From positions 248,001 through 312,000 of the forward strand of contig JACPVF010000003.1 in assembly GCA_016191845.1 (NCBI GenBank): a stretch of DNA of 64,000 nucleotides, given 5' to 3'. A program made the position numbers and the translations under genes. Below the pieces are notes generated by a model, which worked only from the letters and a program-made list of their open reading frames with translations, searched no databases and was not told the DNA's origin. Below are positions 1 through 8,548 of this stretch, piece after piece. The DNA is from Chloroflexota bacterium. Its GTDB lineage: Bacteria > Chloroflexota > Anaerolineae > Anaerolineales > Villigracilaceae. Position 1 is the first letter of the stretch, and every line of letters begins with the position of its first letter.

Positions 1-494
1 TAACTACGCTGGGGATGCGAACTGAATTCCAAACCGGTCAACGCACCCAGCGTGCCAGAAGCAGCCTGATTCTGGGTTTCCTGCTGCAGGGTCTGCAAGG
101 CCAGGGCTTTGTCACTTTCCACGTAATTGGCCAATACCAGGTAACTCAACCCTTGAGGTGGGTTGGTCATCTGATTGAGCAGTTCGTTGTAGTCCAGTCC
201 CAATTGCGAACTGACCGCCAGCGCAATCGCGCCGGGGTCGCGCATGGACTTCAGGTTCACACCGATCTCATAAACCGTGCGGTTACCCGCCAGCAGGTGC
301 CCATCGCGGTCGTAAATCTCACCGCGGTCGGGATAGAAGGTCCGCAGTTCGGTGGCGTATTCCATACCCTGCTCACGGAACGCAGCCGCCTCCGGGCTGG
401 TCTGGATGCGGACGATCTGCGCCAGGATTGCAAATGCAAAAAAGGCCAGCAGGCCCGCCAGTGCATTCGAACGCCAGGCGTATTGTTTTCTCAT
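1..494 (-). CDS. ftsI: Class B penicillin-binding protein, FtsI type (partial)
   Basis: Only the first 164 codons are in the window; the gene runs off the left edge. A short basic N-terminus (MRKQYAW) is followed by one membrane anchor at about residues 11-27 and then the class B PBP signature RGEIYDRDGHLLA at about 57-69, the start of the periplasmic dimerisation domain. The transpeptidase domain is not visible. Its ATG overlaps the stop of the upstream ftsL-like gene as ATGA (491-494), which implies translational coupling. Known role of the family: septal peptidoglycan cross-linking. Position after mraZ-rsmH-ftsL favours FtsI over an elongation PBP. Confidence 0.9.
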   Translation of the reverse strand, partial: MRKQYAWRSNALAGLLAFFAFAILAQIVRIQTSPEAAAFREQGMEYATELRTFYPDRGEIYDRDGHLLAGNRTVYEIGVNLKSMRDPGAIALAVSSQLGLDYNELLNQMTNPPQGLSYLVLANYVESDKALALQTLQQETQNQAASGTLGALTGLEFSSHPQRS

Positions 495-958
495 TGCGTC
501 TCTCCCAGAGATTGGAAGGCCAGGTCGAACCACTCCAGCAGCGACTGGGTGTATTCGGGTGGGATGGTGGGAGCGCTCAACCCGGGCTGGGGCGTAGCCG
601 CCAGGATATCGGGCTGGGAACGCACATAGCCGGGCACCGCCAGGTATTCGATCTCGTCAGTGGTGAGCGGACGATACCCCAACGACTGTGCACGCTGTTC
701 CATCACACTGGCCGAGGTCAGCGAGGCTAGGCGGGTTTCCAGGTCGGCGTTGGTCTGGTTGACGACTGCCATCTGGTAGGTCAGGTTCTGGATCTCACGC
801 CCGGCAATGGCGGCGCGGGCGGTCACGTCCAGGTACAGGGCGGCCACCATCGCCAGCGAAACGACCGCCAACAGGAAATTCACGATCCACTGACGTTGAA
901 TGCGCCAGGGGGCCATGCGGTAGGTGTCAAATAGGTTGGTGACGGTGTCCAGGTTCAT
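491..958 (-). CDS. ftsL: FtsL/DivIC-like division protein
   Basis: 155 residues with the FtsL layout: a cytoplasmic N-terminus of about 25 residues, one transmembrane helix at about 26-43, and then a predicted coiled coil (about 50-90, [20 protein letters not shown]). A Pro-rich tail follows. FtsL sequences are poorly conserved, so the call rests on topology, size and its place between rsmH and ftsI. It overlaps both neighbours by 4 bp (ATGA), so the three genes are almost certainly translated from one mRNA. Expected role: divisome scaffold partner of FtsB/FtsQ-like proteins and FtsW/FtsI. Confidence 0.78.
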   Translation of the reverse strand: MNLDTVTNLFDTYRMAPWRIQRQWIVNFLLAVVSLAMVAALYLDVTARAAIAGREIQNLTYQMAVVNQTNADLETRLASLTSASVMEQRAQSLGYRPLTTDEIEYLAVPGYVRSQPDILAATPQPGLSAPTIPPEYTQSLLEWFDLAFQSLGETQ

Positions 959-1872
959 AACTTCTCTACTATTCTGAGTTTTGCACTGCGTGCCCGCGGG
1001 TTTTCCCGCGTCTCTTCTTCAGAAGCCGTGATCGGCTTGCGCGTGATGAGTTTGACAACAGCCTTGCGCTCGACCTCATACAGACGTTCATACGGCGGAT
1101 TGACGTGGTCCTGGCTCTGCTCGCGGAGGAAATCCTTGACGATGCGATCCTCCAGCGAGTGGAAGGAGATCACCGCCAGCCTCCCACCGGACCTGAGGGC
1201 GGCCACCGCTTGTGGGAGCGTGTTCTCCACCGCAGCCAGTTCCTCGTTGACGGCGATGCGCAGGGCCTGGAAGGTGCGCGTGGCGGGGTGGATGCGGTCG
1301 CCGCGGCGGGGAGATGCGGTCTGGATGACGGCGGCCAGCTCGCGGGTCGAGTGGAGCGGTCTGGCTCGGACAATGGCCCGGGCGATCTTGCGCGAGTCGC
1401 GCTCCTCGCCGTAGCGGAAGATCAGGTCCGCCAGTTCGGACTCATCCAGCCCATTGACCAGGTCCGCCGCGCTGGTCGGGGCCGAGGGGCCGAAGCGCAT
1501 GTCCAGCGGCCCATCCTGCAAAAAGGAGAAACCGCGCTCGGGCCGATCAAACTGCATGGACGATGCGCCTAGGTCGAGTACCACGCCGTCGACCGCATCC
1601 CAGCCCAGGGCTGAGAGTTGGGCGGCGAGAGTTTCATAGGAGGCCTGGACCAGCGTCGCGCGCTCCCCGTAAGGAGCCAAGGTCTCACGGGCAAGCGCCA
1701 GCGCCTGTGGGTCCACGTCCAGCCCCAACAGACGCCCGCCCGGTGCGCAGGCCTCCAGAATGCCGCGAGCGTGACCGCCCGCGCCCAGTGTTCCATCCAC
1801 GTAGCGCCCCAAATCGCGGGGCTGCAATGCGTGTATAATCTCTTGATAAAGTACAGGTGTATGCGGCTGCAT
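955..1872 (-). CDS. rsmH: 16S rRNA (cytosine1402-N4)-methyltransferase RsmH
   Basis: 305 residues, normal length for RsmH (MraW). The SAM-binding motif [11 protein letters not shown] sits at residues 27-37. The family motif [18 protein letters not shown], the [16 protein letters not shown] segment and a C-terminal [14 protein letters not shown] are all present. RsmH methylates C1402 of 16S rRNA in the decoding centre. It is the second gene of the mraZ cluster, 24 bp after mraZ, and overlaps ftsL by 4 bp. Nothing unusual is seen. Confidence 0.97.
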   Translation of the reverse strand: MQPHTPVLYQEIIHALQPRDLGRYVDGTLGAGGHARGILEACAPGGRLLGLDVDPQALALARETLAPYGERATLVQASYETLAAQLSALGWDAVDGVVLDLGASSMQFDRPERGFSFLQDGPLDMRFGPSAPTSAADLVNGLDESELADLIFRYGEERDSRKIARAIVRARPLHSTRELAAVIQTASPRRGDRIHPATRTFQALRIAVNEELAAVENTLPQAVAALRSGGRLAVISFHSLEDRIVKDFLREQSQDHVNPPYERLYEVERKAVVKLITRKPITASEEETRENPRARSAKLRIVEKL

Positions 1873-1896
1873 GGCAGATGCACAAAAGGATTTGCG

Positions 1897-2337
1897 CTAT
1901 GGCTTCGATGAAAGATCGAGGGTCGCAAAACGCTGGTTGTTGGTTTCCACATCCAGCAATTGCGCCTGCTGCTCCTGCCAGGCGGCGGGAGTCCAGACCT
2001 CGAAGTAATCGCCCTGCCCTGCCACGATGGCCTCACCCTCCAGGCTGATAACCTGGCGCAGATTGCCGGGCACAAGGATGCGCCCCACCTTGTCCACTTC
2101 CACCGGATAGGCATTTGCCAGGATCAGGCGTCGCAGCAGGCGTGCGGTGGGGTCGGCCAGGTTCATGGAATTGATGCGGCGATAGACTTCTTCAAAGTAT
2201 CCCGTAGTCATCACCATGAGACAGCGGTCGAAGCCTTGCGTGATGAAGGCGCCGCCGACCAGCAACTCACGAAAGCGCACCGGGATCATTAGGCGGCCCT
2301 TGTCATCGAGAGTGTGCTGGTACTGACCTAAGAACAT
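1897..2337 (-). CDS. mraZ: Transcriptional regulator MraZ
   Basis: 146 residues with two SpoVT/AbrB-like half-domains. The two signature loops are LDDKGRLMIPVRFR at 10-23 and VDKVGRILVPGNLR at 81-94. MraZ is a ring-forming DNA-binding repressor of the division/cell-wall cluster, and it binds tandem GTGGN-type boxes in its own promoter. Three such boxes occur just upstream (2388-2412), so autoregulation is expected. The start is supported by an AAGGAAG-type ribosome binding site. Confidence 0.96.
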   Translation of the reverse strand: MFLGQYQHTLDDKGRLMIPVRFRELLVGGAFITQGFDRCLMVMTTGYFEEVYRRINSMNLADPTARLLRRLILANAYPVEVDKVGRILVPGNLRQVISLEGEAIVAGQGDYFEVWTPAAWQEQQAQLLDVETNNQRFATLDLSSKP

Positions 2338-2387
2338 TTGTGCTAAACTTCCTTTTAATACGTGAACGCCGGGATGACCGGCGTCCT

Positions 2388-2441
2388 ACCACTTTCTACC
2401 ACTTTTTCCCACATTATACGGTTTTCGTGGGCAAAAAGCAA
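2388..2441 (-). promoter_or_regulatory. mraZ promoter with three-box MraZ operator
   Basis: Read on the minus strand: -35 TTGCTT (2436-2441), 17-bp spacer, -10 TATAAT (2413-2418). Three boxes follow immediately at exactly 10-bp spacing: GTGGG (2408-2412), GTGGT (2398-2402) and GTGGT (2388-2392). Tandem GTGG-type pentamers one helical turn apart are the known MraZ recognition pattern. Their position over the expected start site fits repression. Confidence 0.88.
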
Positions 2442-2491
2442 GTAGTACTTTCGGTTTCTTCATTACCATGCCATTGCGACTTCAAGGTGCC

Positions 2492-3418
2492 ATGACTGAC
2501 TTTCCCTTCACCCTGCTCGACTCCCCGCGTTGGACCGATTACGCCCTGCTCGATTCAGGCGATGGTCTGAAGCTCGAACGCTTCGGAAAATACACTTTTG
2601 TCCGCCCTGAGGCACAGGCCATGTGGACCCGCACCCTGTCCCCCGCCGAGTGGAGCAACGTCCACGCCGTCTTCCAGCCCACTGCCGAAGAAAGCGGCGG
2701 GCATTGGATCCCCAAGAAAAAAATGGAAGAAAAATGGGAGTTGAGCTATCCGTTATCGAGCGGAACAGACCTGCGCTTTTGGACCATGACCACCCCGGGC
2801 CGTCATCTGGGAGTCTTCCCCGAAGTTGCTGCTCATTGGGATTTCATGGCTGATTCCATTAAGCGGGCGGGACTGCAACCCGAACGCAGTCGAAGGGGGC
2901 CTGTCAAGGTGCTCAATCTGTTTGGATACACCGGCCTGGCCTCACTGGCGGCTGCCGCGGCGGGCGCCCACGTCACCCACGTGGACGCGTCGAAGAAGTC
3001 TGTAGCCTGGGCACGCGAGAACCAGTCCCTCTCGAGGCTGGACGACAAACCCATCCGCTGGATCGTGGACGACGCGGTCAAGTACGTGGAGCGCGAGGCG
3101 AGGCGCGGCTCGAAGTACGACGGCATCATCCTCGATCCGCCCAAGTTTGGGCGCGGACCCAAAGGCGAGGTCTGGGAAGTGTACAAGTCGCTGCCGAGCC
3201 TGCTTTCGGCCTGCCGCGCCATCCTGAGCGACGACCCGCTCTTCCTGGCGGTGACGGTTTACGCCGTGCGCGCATCCGCCATCCATGTAGCACAGGTCGT
3301 GGACGAGATGATGTCCGATTTCAAGGGCAATCTGGACGCGGGCGAATTGGTCACGCGCGAGCAAAGCGCGAACCGCCTGCTCTCGCAAGCCGTGTACGCG
3401 CGTTGGAGCGCTAAATAG
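2492..3418 (+). CDS. Class I SAM-dependent RNA methyltransferase, RlmI/RlmK-like
   Basis: 308 residues from the ATG at 2492, chosen because AAGGTG lies 3 bases upstream; an in-frame ATG at 2468 would add eight residues without a ribosome binding site. The second half is a Rossmann methyltransferase. Motif I is KVLNLFGYTGLASLAAA (from about residue 138) and motif IV is LDPPKFGRG (about residue 215), the Pro-Pro-Lys pattern of RlmI/RlmK-type 23S rRNA cytosine/guanine methyltransferases. Just before motif I the protein carries QPERSRRG, encoded by a short dispersed repeat (2879-2899). Substrate base not assigned. Confidence 0.85.
   Translation: MTDFPFTLLDSPRWTDYALLDSGDGLKLERFGKYTFVRPEAQAMWTRTLSPAEWSNVHAVFQPTAEESGGHWIPKKKMEEKWELSYPLSSGTDLRFWTMTTPGRHLGVFPEVAAHWDFMADSIKRAGLQPERSRRGPVKVLNLFGYTGLASLAAAAAGAHVTHVDASKKSVAWARENQSLSRLDDKPIRWIVDDAVKYVEREARRGSKYDGIILDPPKFGRGPKGEVWEVYKSLPSLLSACRAILSDDPLFLAVTVYAVRASAIHVAQVVDEMMSDFKGNLDAGELVTREQSANRLLSQAVYARWSAK
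2879..2899. repeat. Short dispersed repeat inserted in frame in the methyltransferase gene
   Basis: A 21-bp stretch beginning CCCGAACGCAGTCGAAGG encodes QPERSRRG within the methyltransferase. It matches in reverse complement, imperfectly (15 of 19 positions), the repeat at 40319-40342. It falls in the loop just before SAM motif I, where an extra loop should be tolerated. Confidence 0.55.
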
Positions 3419-3429
3419 GCAAAAACAAA

Positions 3430-3455
3430 ACGGCCGACTCGAATGAGTCGGCCGT
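3430..3455. terminator. Bidirectional intrinsic terminator
   Basis: An 11-bp perfect stem (ACGGCCGACTC / GAGTCGGCCGT) with a GAAT loop lies between two convergent genes. On the minus strand the hairpin is followed by TTTTGTTTTT, making it a strong terminator for the 3472-5958 operon. On the plus strand the T tract is weak. Confidence 0.85.
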
Positions 3456-3471
3456 TCGATTTCAGTCCATG

Positions 3472-4377
3472 TTACCCGCTGGCATCGCCGCTGCTAACGT
3501 CTTTGCTGCCGCCGTTCCCAGTCAACCGTTTTAACAAGTCATACCAGAAAGACGACCCCTGCGAGACAGCCAACGCCGTCAGGCTGAGACCCGCCACCTT
3601 GAGCAGGATGAAGCCGATCCATGTGCCGACGTTCCCGTTCTGCGGGACGCTCTGCGTCTGCCACCAACCGATTTGGATTGAATAGGCCTTCAGGTCATCC
3701 ACCAACTGTTGAAGGTCCGCCTCCGTGCCCTGCTGCTGCACCACGGCATTGGCTTGTGCGGCAGCGACCGCACGCAATTCGGCGTTGCCCCACAGATCAC
3801 GAGTCAACTGGATGCTGTCTGTACCGAACAGGAGCGTGATCAAAATGGACAGGATGATCACAAAACTGCGGGCGTTGGCTTTGAAGGTGGCCGATGCCTG
3901 GTCGAGGATGCCCGAGAGGTAAGCCGTAGTTCGGCTGCGCAGATCATTGACATCCGTCACGCCCTGTTTGATCCACTTCAACACCGCCTGCTTGCCTTCT
4001 GAGTCTGGCAGTTGACTGATGGCCGCGGTCAACTCGTCGGCACTGAGTCCCTCCTTGCCGCTCAGCCCGGTCAGATCGAAGAAGGCATCCACCAGCACGG
4101 GCGCGGGGATCTTCTCCAACATCTTCGGCTCCGTCACCGAACCAAACATGCTCAGGAAATTCTTATAGCGGATGGGACGCAACGCTTTGACCTGTGGGAG
4201 ATCCTTCAGCTCCAGATACTTGTCACCGAGCGCCTGCTTGAGATAACGTTCCAGCGCCTTGCCGCGCGTCTCTGCGGCCTCATTGATCAATTGGGTGACA
4301 AACGAAACGATGGCACCGAGGATGTAATACACCACGACCAGGCCAATGGCCACTTCCAACAGTTGCGGAAAAGACAT
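3472..4377 (-). CDS. Hypothetical membrane protein, three predicted helices
   Basis: 301 residues; family not recognised. One hydrophobic helix lies at the extreme N-terminus (about 6-28), one near the middle (about 168-188, FVIILSILITLLFG) and one near the C-terminus (about 255-275). Two soluble stretches lie between, the first rich in charged helices. The last 40 residues contain a Gly/Ser tail. It starts 18 bp after the preceding membrane protein gene and ends at a strong terminator, so the two are probably cotranscribed. No catalytic motif is visible. Confidence 0.7.
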   Translation of the reverse strand: MSFPQLLEVAIGLVVVYYILGAIVSFVTQLINEAAETRGKALERYLKQALGDKYLELKDLPQVKALRPIRYKNFLSMFGSVTEPKMLEKIPAPVLVDAFFDLTGLSGKEGLSADELTAAISQLPDSEGKQAVLKWIKQGVTDVNDLRSRTTAYLSGILDQASATFKANARSFVIILSILITLLFGTDSIQLTRDLWGNAELRAVAAAQANAVVQQQGTEADLQQLVDDLKAYSIQIGWWQTQSVPQNGNVGTWIGFILLKVAGLSLTALAVSQGSSFWYDLLKRLTGNGGSKDVSSGDASG

Positions 4378-4395
4378 GCTGCCTCCTTGGCAATT

Positions 4396-5958
4396 CTAAA
4401 GATGGTTCGAATGATTCTTACCCGATTCAAGCAGGGCCAACCATTCCAGCGGACGGCCCCAACGCATACGCACTTGTGGAGCCGATTGCCCGATGGGACG
4501 GTCCCATTTGGGGCCGGGCGGTCCCGATTCGTTCCTCAACAGACTCTTGACGCCCCATAGACCCTTATATTGTAGCCAATCCGGTTCGGGATTCAAGGGC
4601 TCACATTTCCACGCAAAAACCATCGGGCGCGTAACAGGACGATCAGACATGGCGCGCTTGAGATAACTGCTCGACTTCACCACGCCCTCACGCAGATGAT
4701 CCCCTTCAGAGCCAATGCGGATGCCGTCACCCGAGGCGATCTCGAGGGGCAGGCTGATGATGTAATGGTCGGTTTCATCACGTAGAGAGACCAGTTTATC
4801 CTCGGAGAGGAAACTGGTCGGGTATGTCTGAAATTCCTTGAGCGCAATCTGACGGGCCTTTTCGTTCGGGTTGAAGAGCAGGAACGTATAATGGATGAGA
4901 CCATCCAGCCAGAACAATATTCTCTGGGCAAACCCCGTTCGATACAGGCTTGGCGAGCGGATCACCTCCGGACGACTGTAATTGGCATGCGACCCCAACG
5001 CCACGTATACGACCGGGTGGGTCGTCGGGTTACCCTGCTTGTCCACGACCTTTCGCACGTTCTCCCAGTATTCCATCGCGCCTGCACCATGCTGCGAGAA
5101 TAGTACAGCATATGGCTGACCCTCTTTGAGGTAGACGGCCACCAGTTCCCAATCGCCCTCGTGATGATTCATCCCATTGGCGGCCAGCCGCCAGTCATTG
5201 AAGGCATAGAAGAAATGATATTGAATGATCGTCCACGCCGCCCCATCCGAGTCAGTTTCGCGCACCACCCGCGCGTAATATACAGGCTGGGCCTCACGCT
5301 CGACGATGCGCGCATAATGCTCGTAAGCTTCATGAGCGATCTTCTCCGTGGCCTGCGAGAGCATGTCCATTACCAAGCCTGGGCCCTCGGGGATGATGCG
5401 GTCGAGGATGAATTTCATGGTCCGCACGGAGAGATAGAACAACACCCATAGATACAATGGAAGCAGAACCAGGTATTCAACGGCGATATTGATGCGGGGC
5501 CGCAGAAAGAATTGGATCGGCCACATCTCGAGTGAGATGAAGAACACTGCGGCAAAAATCGCGGGAATGATTCGCAGACGGATCGGCGAGACCAACATGA
5601 ACAGCACCAATGCCGCCAATGCGGAGGCCGTCACAGCGATGCCCAACCCCGTAAAGCCCGCGATGAACCAGGAAACCAGCAATCCCAGGAAGGATCCCCC
5701 GCCCCACCAAAGCCATGCGTCCGAGTCACCCAATGGGTCGTTGATGAAGCGCAAGTAATATTGTGCGCTCTTCAGCCTGCCAATGCGCTTGTGCAACGTC
5801 TCGCCGATGTGCGTGACGATCTCCACCACGGCCTCGGGGCCGCTCGGGAATAACTGGCAAGACTCAAGGTATGGCTCCACCGCCATCGGAAAGAAACGCT
5901 CGCTTTTTGCAAAGCGCAGCGCAGGTTCGTAGGTTCGAATCAATTCCTGGTCGTCCAC
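4396..5958 (-). CDS. Membrane protein with C-terminal Vps62/NPP1-like domain
   Basis: 520 residues. About residues 82-185 hold four or five hydrophobic helices. The C-terminal part is soluble and carries IIQYHFFYAFNDW (about 238-250), NHHEGDWE (about 259-266) and VYVALGSHANYS (about 320-331). The HEGDWE plus alternating-strand GSHANY pair resembles the core of Vps62-like and necrosis-inducing (NPP1-like) proteins; that link is from motif memory and is not secure. The gene is divergent from galK with 28 bp between starts and heads the operon ending at 3472. Function unknown. Confidence 0.6.
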   Translation of the reverse strand: MDDQELIRTYEPALRFAKSERFFPMAVEPYLESCQLFPSGPEAVVEIVTHIGETLHKRIGRLKSAQYYLRFINDPLGDSDAWLWWGGGSFLGLLVSWFIAGFTGLGIAVTASALAALVLFMLVSPIRLRIIPAIFAAVFFISLEMWPIQFFLRPRINIAVEYLVLLPLYLWVLFYLSVRTMKFILDRIIPEGPGLVMDMLSQATEKIAHEAYEHYARIVEREAQPVYYARVVRETDSDGAAWTIIQYHFFYAFNDWRLAANGMNHHEGDWELVAVYLKEGQPYAVLFSQHGAGAMEYWENVRKVVDKQGNPTTHPVVYVALGSHANYSRPEVIRSPSLYRTGFAQRILFWLDGLIHYTFLLFNPNEKARQIALKEFQTYPTSFLSEDKLVSLRDETDHYIISLPLEIASGDGIRIGSEGDHLREGVVKSSSYLKRAMSDRPVTRPMVFAWKCEPLNPEPDWLQYKGLWGVKSLLRNESGPPGPKWDRPIGQSAPQVRMRWGRPLEWLALLESGKNHSNHL

Positions 5959-5974
5959 TCGGCCTCAAATGGAA

Positions 5975-5986
5975 TAAAATCGGGTC
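5975..5986 (+). promoter_or_regulatory. Leaderless-type -10 element before galK
   Basis: TAAAAT at 5975-5980 is followed by six bases and the galK ATG. Transcription would start at or one base from the start codon. No Shine-Dalgarno sequence is present. The same spacing recurs at 16518, 28162, 37734 and 62418. Confidence 0.55.
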
Positions 5987-7123
5987 ATGCTGAATTCACA
6001 TACGCTCCAACGCTCTTTTGAGTCTCATTTTAATGCCAAACCCCAATGGGTCGTTCGCGCGCCGGGGCGGGTGAACTTAATCGGCGAGCACACCGACTAT
6101 AACGACGGCTACGTCCTGCCGATGGCCATCGACCACGCCATCTGGATCGCGCTGCGCCCACGAGAGGATGACCAGGTCCACATCCATTCCCTGGACCTTG
6201 GGCAGGATTCCGTTTTCATACTGAACCGCATTGAAAAGAGCGAAGGGTGGGCGGAGTATCTCAAAGGCGTAGCTTGGGCCTTGCAAGGAGCGGGCTACTC
6301 CCTGCGCGGCTGGAACGGCATTATCACGGGTGATGTCCCGCGCGGGGCAGGTCTGTCCTCATCTGCTGCCGTGGAATTGGCCACCGCCCGAGCCTTTGCC
6401 TGCACCTCAGGCTTCGATTGGGATGCGAAGCTCATGGCACGCCTCTCGCAAAAAGCCGAGAATCAATGGGTGGGCGTCAACTGTGGCATCATGGATCAGA
6501 TGGCCAGCGCCGCTTCACAGGCGGGTCATGCCCTCTTCATGGACTGCCGCACACTCGACATCCAACATGCCCCCCTACCCCAGGGTGTTGCCGTAGCCGT
6601 GCTGGATACGTCCACGCGGCGTGGGCTGGTCGGTTCGGCCTACAATGAGCGCCGTGAACAATGCGAGGCGGGCGCACGTTTCTTCGGCGTAAAGGCCCTG
6701 CGCGATGTCAGCGTGGCGGAGTTCAAAGCACGCCAGCATGAAATCCAGGATGAAGCTGTCTGTAAGCGTGCCCGGCACATCATCACCGAGAATCAGCGCG
6801 TGTTGGATGCGATGGATGCCATGCACGCGGGCGACATTGCCACACTCGGACAATTGTTCAACGCCAGCCACGTCAGCTTGCGTGATGACTTGGAGGTGTC
6901 GAGCACGGCCCTCGACCAGATCGTGGAATCCGCCCAGGCTCAGTCCGCGTGTTATGGCGCGCGCATGACGGGCGCGGGCTTCGGCGGATGCGCCGTCGCG
7001 CTGGTGCGGGCGGATGCAGTCGAGGCGTTCACCCAGGCTGTGAGCGCGGAATACAGGCAAAGGTCCGGGCTGGAGGCGACAATCTACGTCTGTCAGCCGA
7101 GCGCAGGGGCGAGCGTCGAGTAA
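5987..7123 (+). CDS. galK: Galactokinase
   Basis: 378 residues, typical for GalK. The galactokinase signature GRVNLIGEHTDYNDGYVLP is near the N-terminus (about 28-46). The GHMP-kinase ATP loop PRGAGLSSSAA and the C-terminal GARMTGAGFGGCAV motif are intact. It phosphorylates alpha-D-galactose at O1, the first step of the Leloir pathway. The GH4 glycosidase at 8549-9943 could supply galactose, but the two are not in one operon. There is no ribosome binding site before the ATG, and a TAAAAT box 6 bases upstream suggests a leaderless transcript. A strong terminator follows. Confidence 0.97.
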   Translation: MLNSHTLQRSFESHFNAKPQWVVRAPGRVNLIGEHTDYNDGYVLPMAIDHAIWIALRPREDDQVHIHSLDLGQDSVFILNRIEKSEGWAEYLKGVAWALQGAGYSLRGWNGIITGDVPRGAGLSSSAAVELATARAFACTSGFDWDAKLMARLSQKAENQWVGVNCGIMDQMASAASQAGHALFMDCRTLDIQHAPLPQGVAVAVLDTSTRRGLVGSAYNERREQCEAGARFFGVKALRDVSVAEFKARQHEIQDEAVCKRARHIITENQRVLDAMDAMHAGDIATLGQLFNASHVSLRDDLEVSSTALDQIVESAQAQSACYGARMTGAGFGGCAVALVRADAVEAFTQAVSAEYRQRSGLEATIYVCQPSAGASVE

Positions 7124-7127
7124 ACAA

Positions 7128-7157
7128 AAATGCGGCGGATGAAAATCCGCCGCATTT
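7128..7157. terminator. Bidirectional intrinsic terminator
   Basis: A 13-bp stem (AAATGCGGCGGAT / ATCCGCCGCATTT) with a GAAA loop lies between the convergent galK and ATP-grasp genes. T-rich sequence follows on either strand. Confidence 0.88.
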
Positions 7158-7173
7158 CATTTCCATATACAAC

Positions 7174-8175
7174 TTACGCGTACACCATTTCCTTCTCGTC
7201 GACCTTCTGGCGCATCTTGCGCAAGCTTTGCTGCTGGCGCTTCTTGGCCGCGCGGATGATCAACTTGAGGAATTTCGGGTGATTGAAAACCGGGTCATTG
7301 AGCAGTGAGAAGTCAGCAGACCCAGGCTCGGAGGGCGAATAGAAGATTCCACAGTTCGGGTTGATCTCGAGCATGTAGATCGCGCCGTCAGGGCCCATGC
7401 GATAATCACAGCGGGCATAGCCGTTGCCTTCGAGGGTCTTGAATACGCGTGTGGTCTGGTCACGTAGCACCTGCTCGATGTGTGGATCACTGACAGCCGC
7501 CACCGACATCTTCTCGTAATCGACCCATTTCATGTCGTAGTGTTTGAACGACTCGCCTTCAGGGAAGATGAACTCCACCGGCTTGAAGGTGATGGGGTTT
7601 TGCGGATCGTCGGGATTCTCCGCGATCAGGCAGGTGAACTCGCGACCTTCGATGAATTCCTCGACCAGCACGCGGCCGAATTCTTTGAGTGAGATCTCGA
7701 CCTGCGCGCGGAGTTCTTCCGCATTCGTCACACGTGAAGCGCGGGTGATGCCAATGCTGGCATATCCATGCGGCGGCTTGGTGAGCATGGGGAATTTCAA
7801 ACGGCGCACAGCCTTGTCCACATCTTCGATGCTATCGATGAAGACCGCGCTGGGGGCGGGAACGCCCGCCTTGCGCGCCGCAGACTTCATCTGCTGGCGG
7901 GTCGGGTCAAAGAAAGCCGAGTCTGCACCGGTGAAGGCCGCGCCCAACTTCTCCATGGTTTTGACAAGGCCGATGCCAGACAAGGCATCATCGGGCGTGC
8001 CATCGCACAGGTTGATGAACACCTCGACACCTTCGTCCATCAAAGCACGGATCTGACGATCCACATTCTTGGGATGAACGAGATAATGTTTCCACTTATA
8101 GCCGTTCATGTGGGGAGAAGGATCGTAGGGAGGATCATTCTCGTCGGGGATGCTGGTCAACACACAGATGTACAT
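7174..8175 (-). CDS. ATP-grasp ligase, D-Ala-D-Ala ligase-like
   Basis: 333 residues from ATG 8175 (MYICVLTSIP); an in-frame ATG at 8193 adds six residues with no better ribosome site. ATP-grasp features are visible: a FPMLTKPPHGYASIGI lysine loop, VLVEEFIEGREFTCLI, and the metal-binding LEINPNCGI near the C-terminus. The fold suits ligases that join a carboxylate to an amine or amino acid. The usual D-Ala-D-Ala ligase active-site pattern is not complete enough to name the substrate. A consensus-like promoter at 8328-8355 gives a long leader of about 150 nt. Confidence 0.8.
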   Translation of the reverse strand: MYICVLTSIPDENDPPYDPSPHMNGYKWKHYLVHPKNVDRQIRALMDEGVEVFINLCDGTPDDALSGIGLVKTMEKLGAAFTGADSAFFDPTRQQMKSAARKAGVPAPSAVFIDSIEDVDKAVRRLKFPMLTKPPHGYASIGITRASRVTNAEELRAQVEISLKEFGRVLVEEFIEGREFTCLIAENPDDPQNPITFKPVEFIFPEGESFKHYDMKWVDYEKMSVAAVSDPHIEQVLRDQTTRVFKTLEGNGYARCDYRMGPDGAIYMLEINPNCGIFYSPSEPGSADFSLLNDPVFNHPKFLKLIIRAAKKRQQQSLRKMRQKVDEKEMVYA

Positions 8176-8327
8176 ATTGTTTCTCTTTTGCATGGGATCC
8201 GATCAGGTATGCAATTCTTTAACATTCCCGCATCGGTTGCATATTGCGACTCGTGCTGATGCAATGATGATGAATTCATGATGAGTTATTGTTGCAAATG
8301 AGTGAATCATGATATGCAATTACTCGC

Positions 8328-8355
8328 ATTATATAACGCTTGTTATTTATGTAAA
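8328..8355 (-). promoter_or_regulatory. Promoter of the ATP-grasp gene
   Basis: On the minus strand: -35 TTTACA (8350-8355), 16-bp spacer, -10 TATAAT (8328-8333). The implied leader is about 150 nt and contains repeated TATGCAATT words, but no recognisable riboswitch was seen. Confidence 0.65.
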
Positions 8356-8498
8356 GGTTTACAGGCATATATTTTTGCAAGAAATAAAAATTTTAAGGTT
8401 ATTCATGCAATGATATTGAATGATGAACTTTATATTTTCTTTAAGGTTTGACTTGCATGGCGGTGTATCTATCTTGATAAATTTGTGTAAATAACACA

Positions 8499-8523
8499 TT
8501 AGCGCAACATTTCGTTGCGCTAA
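8499..8523 (-). terminator. Intrinsic terminator of the GH4 gene
   Basis: A perfect 10-bp stem (TTAGCGCAAC / GTTGCGCTAA) with a 5-base loop lies 25 bases past the stop codon. A TGTGTTATTT tract follows on the minus strand. Confidence 0.75.
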
Positions 8524-8548
8524 TATAAGCATATTCAAGAACGATGTG

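Larger units (their letters stand above)
8176..8548. other. AT-rich intergenic region
   Basis: About 370 bp without a convincing gene, strikingly AT-rich against the surrounding sequence. It holds the promoter of the ATP-grasp gene (8328-8355) and the terminator of the GH4 gene (8499-8523). The word TATGCAATT occurs twice (8209-8217 and 8313-8321) and ATGCAATGAT also recurs. The one possible small reading frame (8359-8598 minus) has no ribosome site and overlaps the terminator. Confidence 0.7.

Noticed and set aside
5925-5945. TTCGAATC-like T-loop resembling a tRNA end
   Set aside because: It lies in coding sequence of the 4396-5958 gene and no acceptor stem or anticodon arm can be drawn around it.
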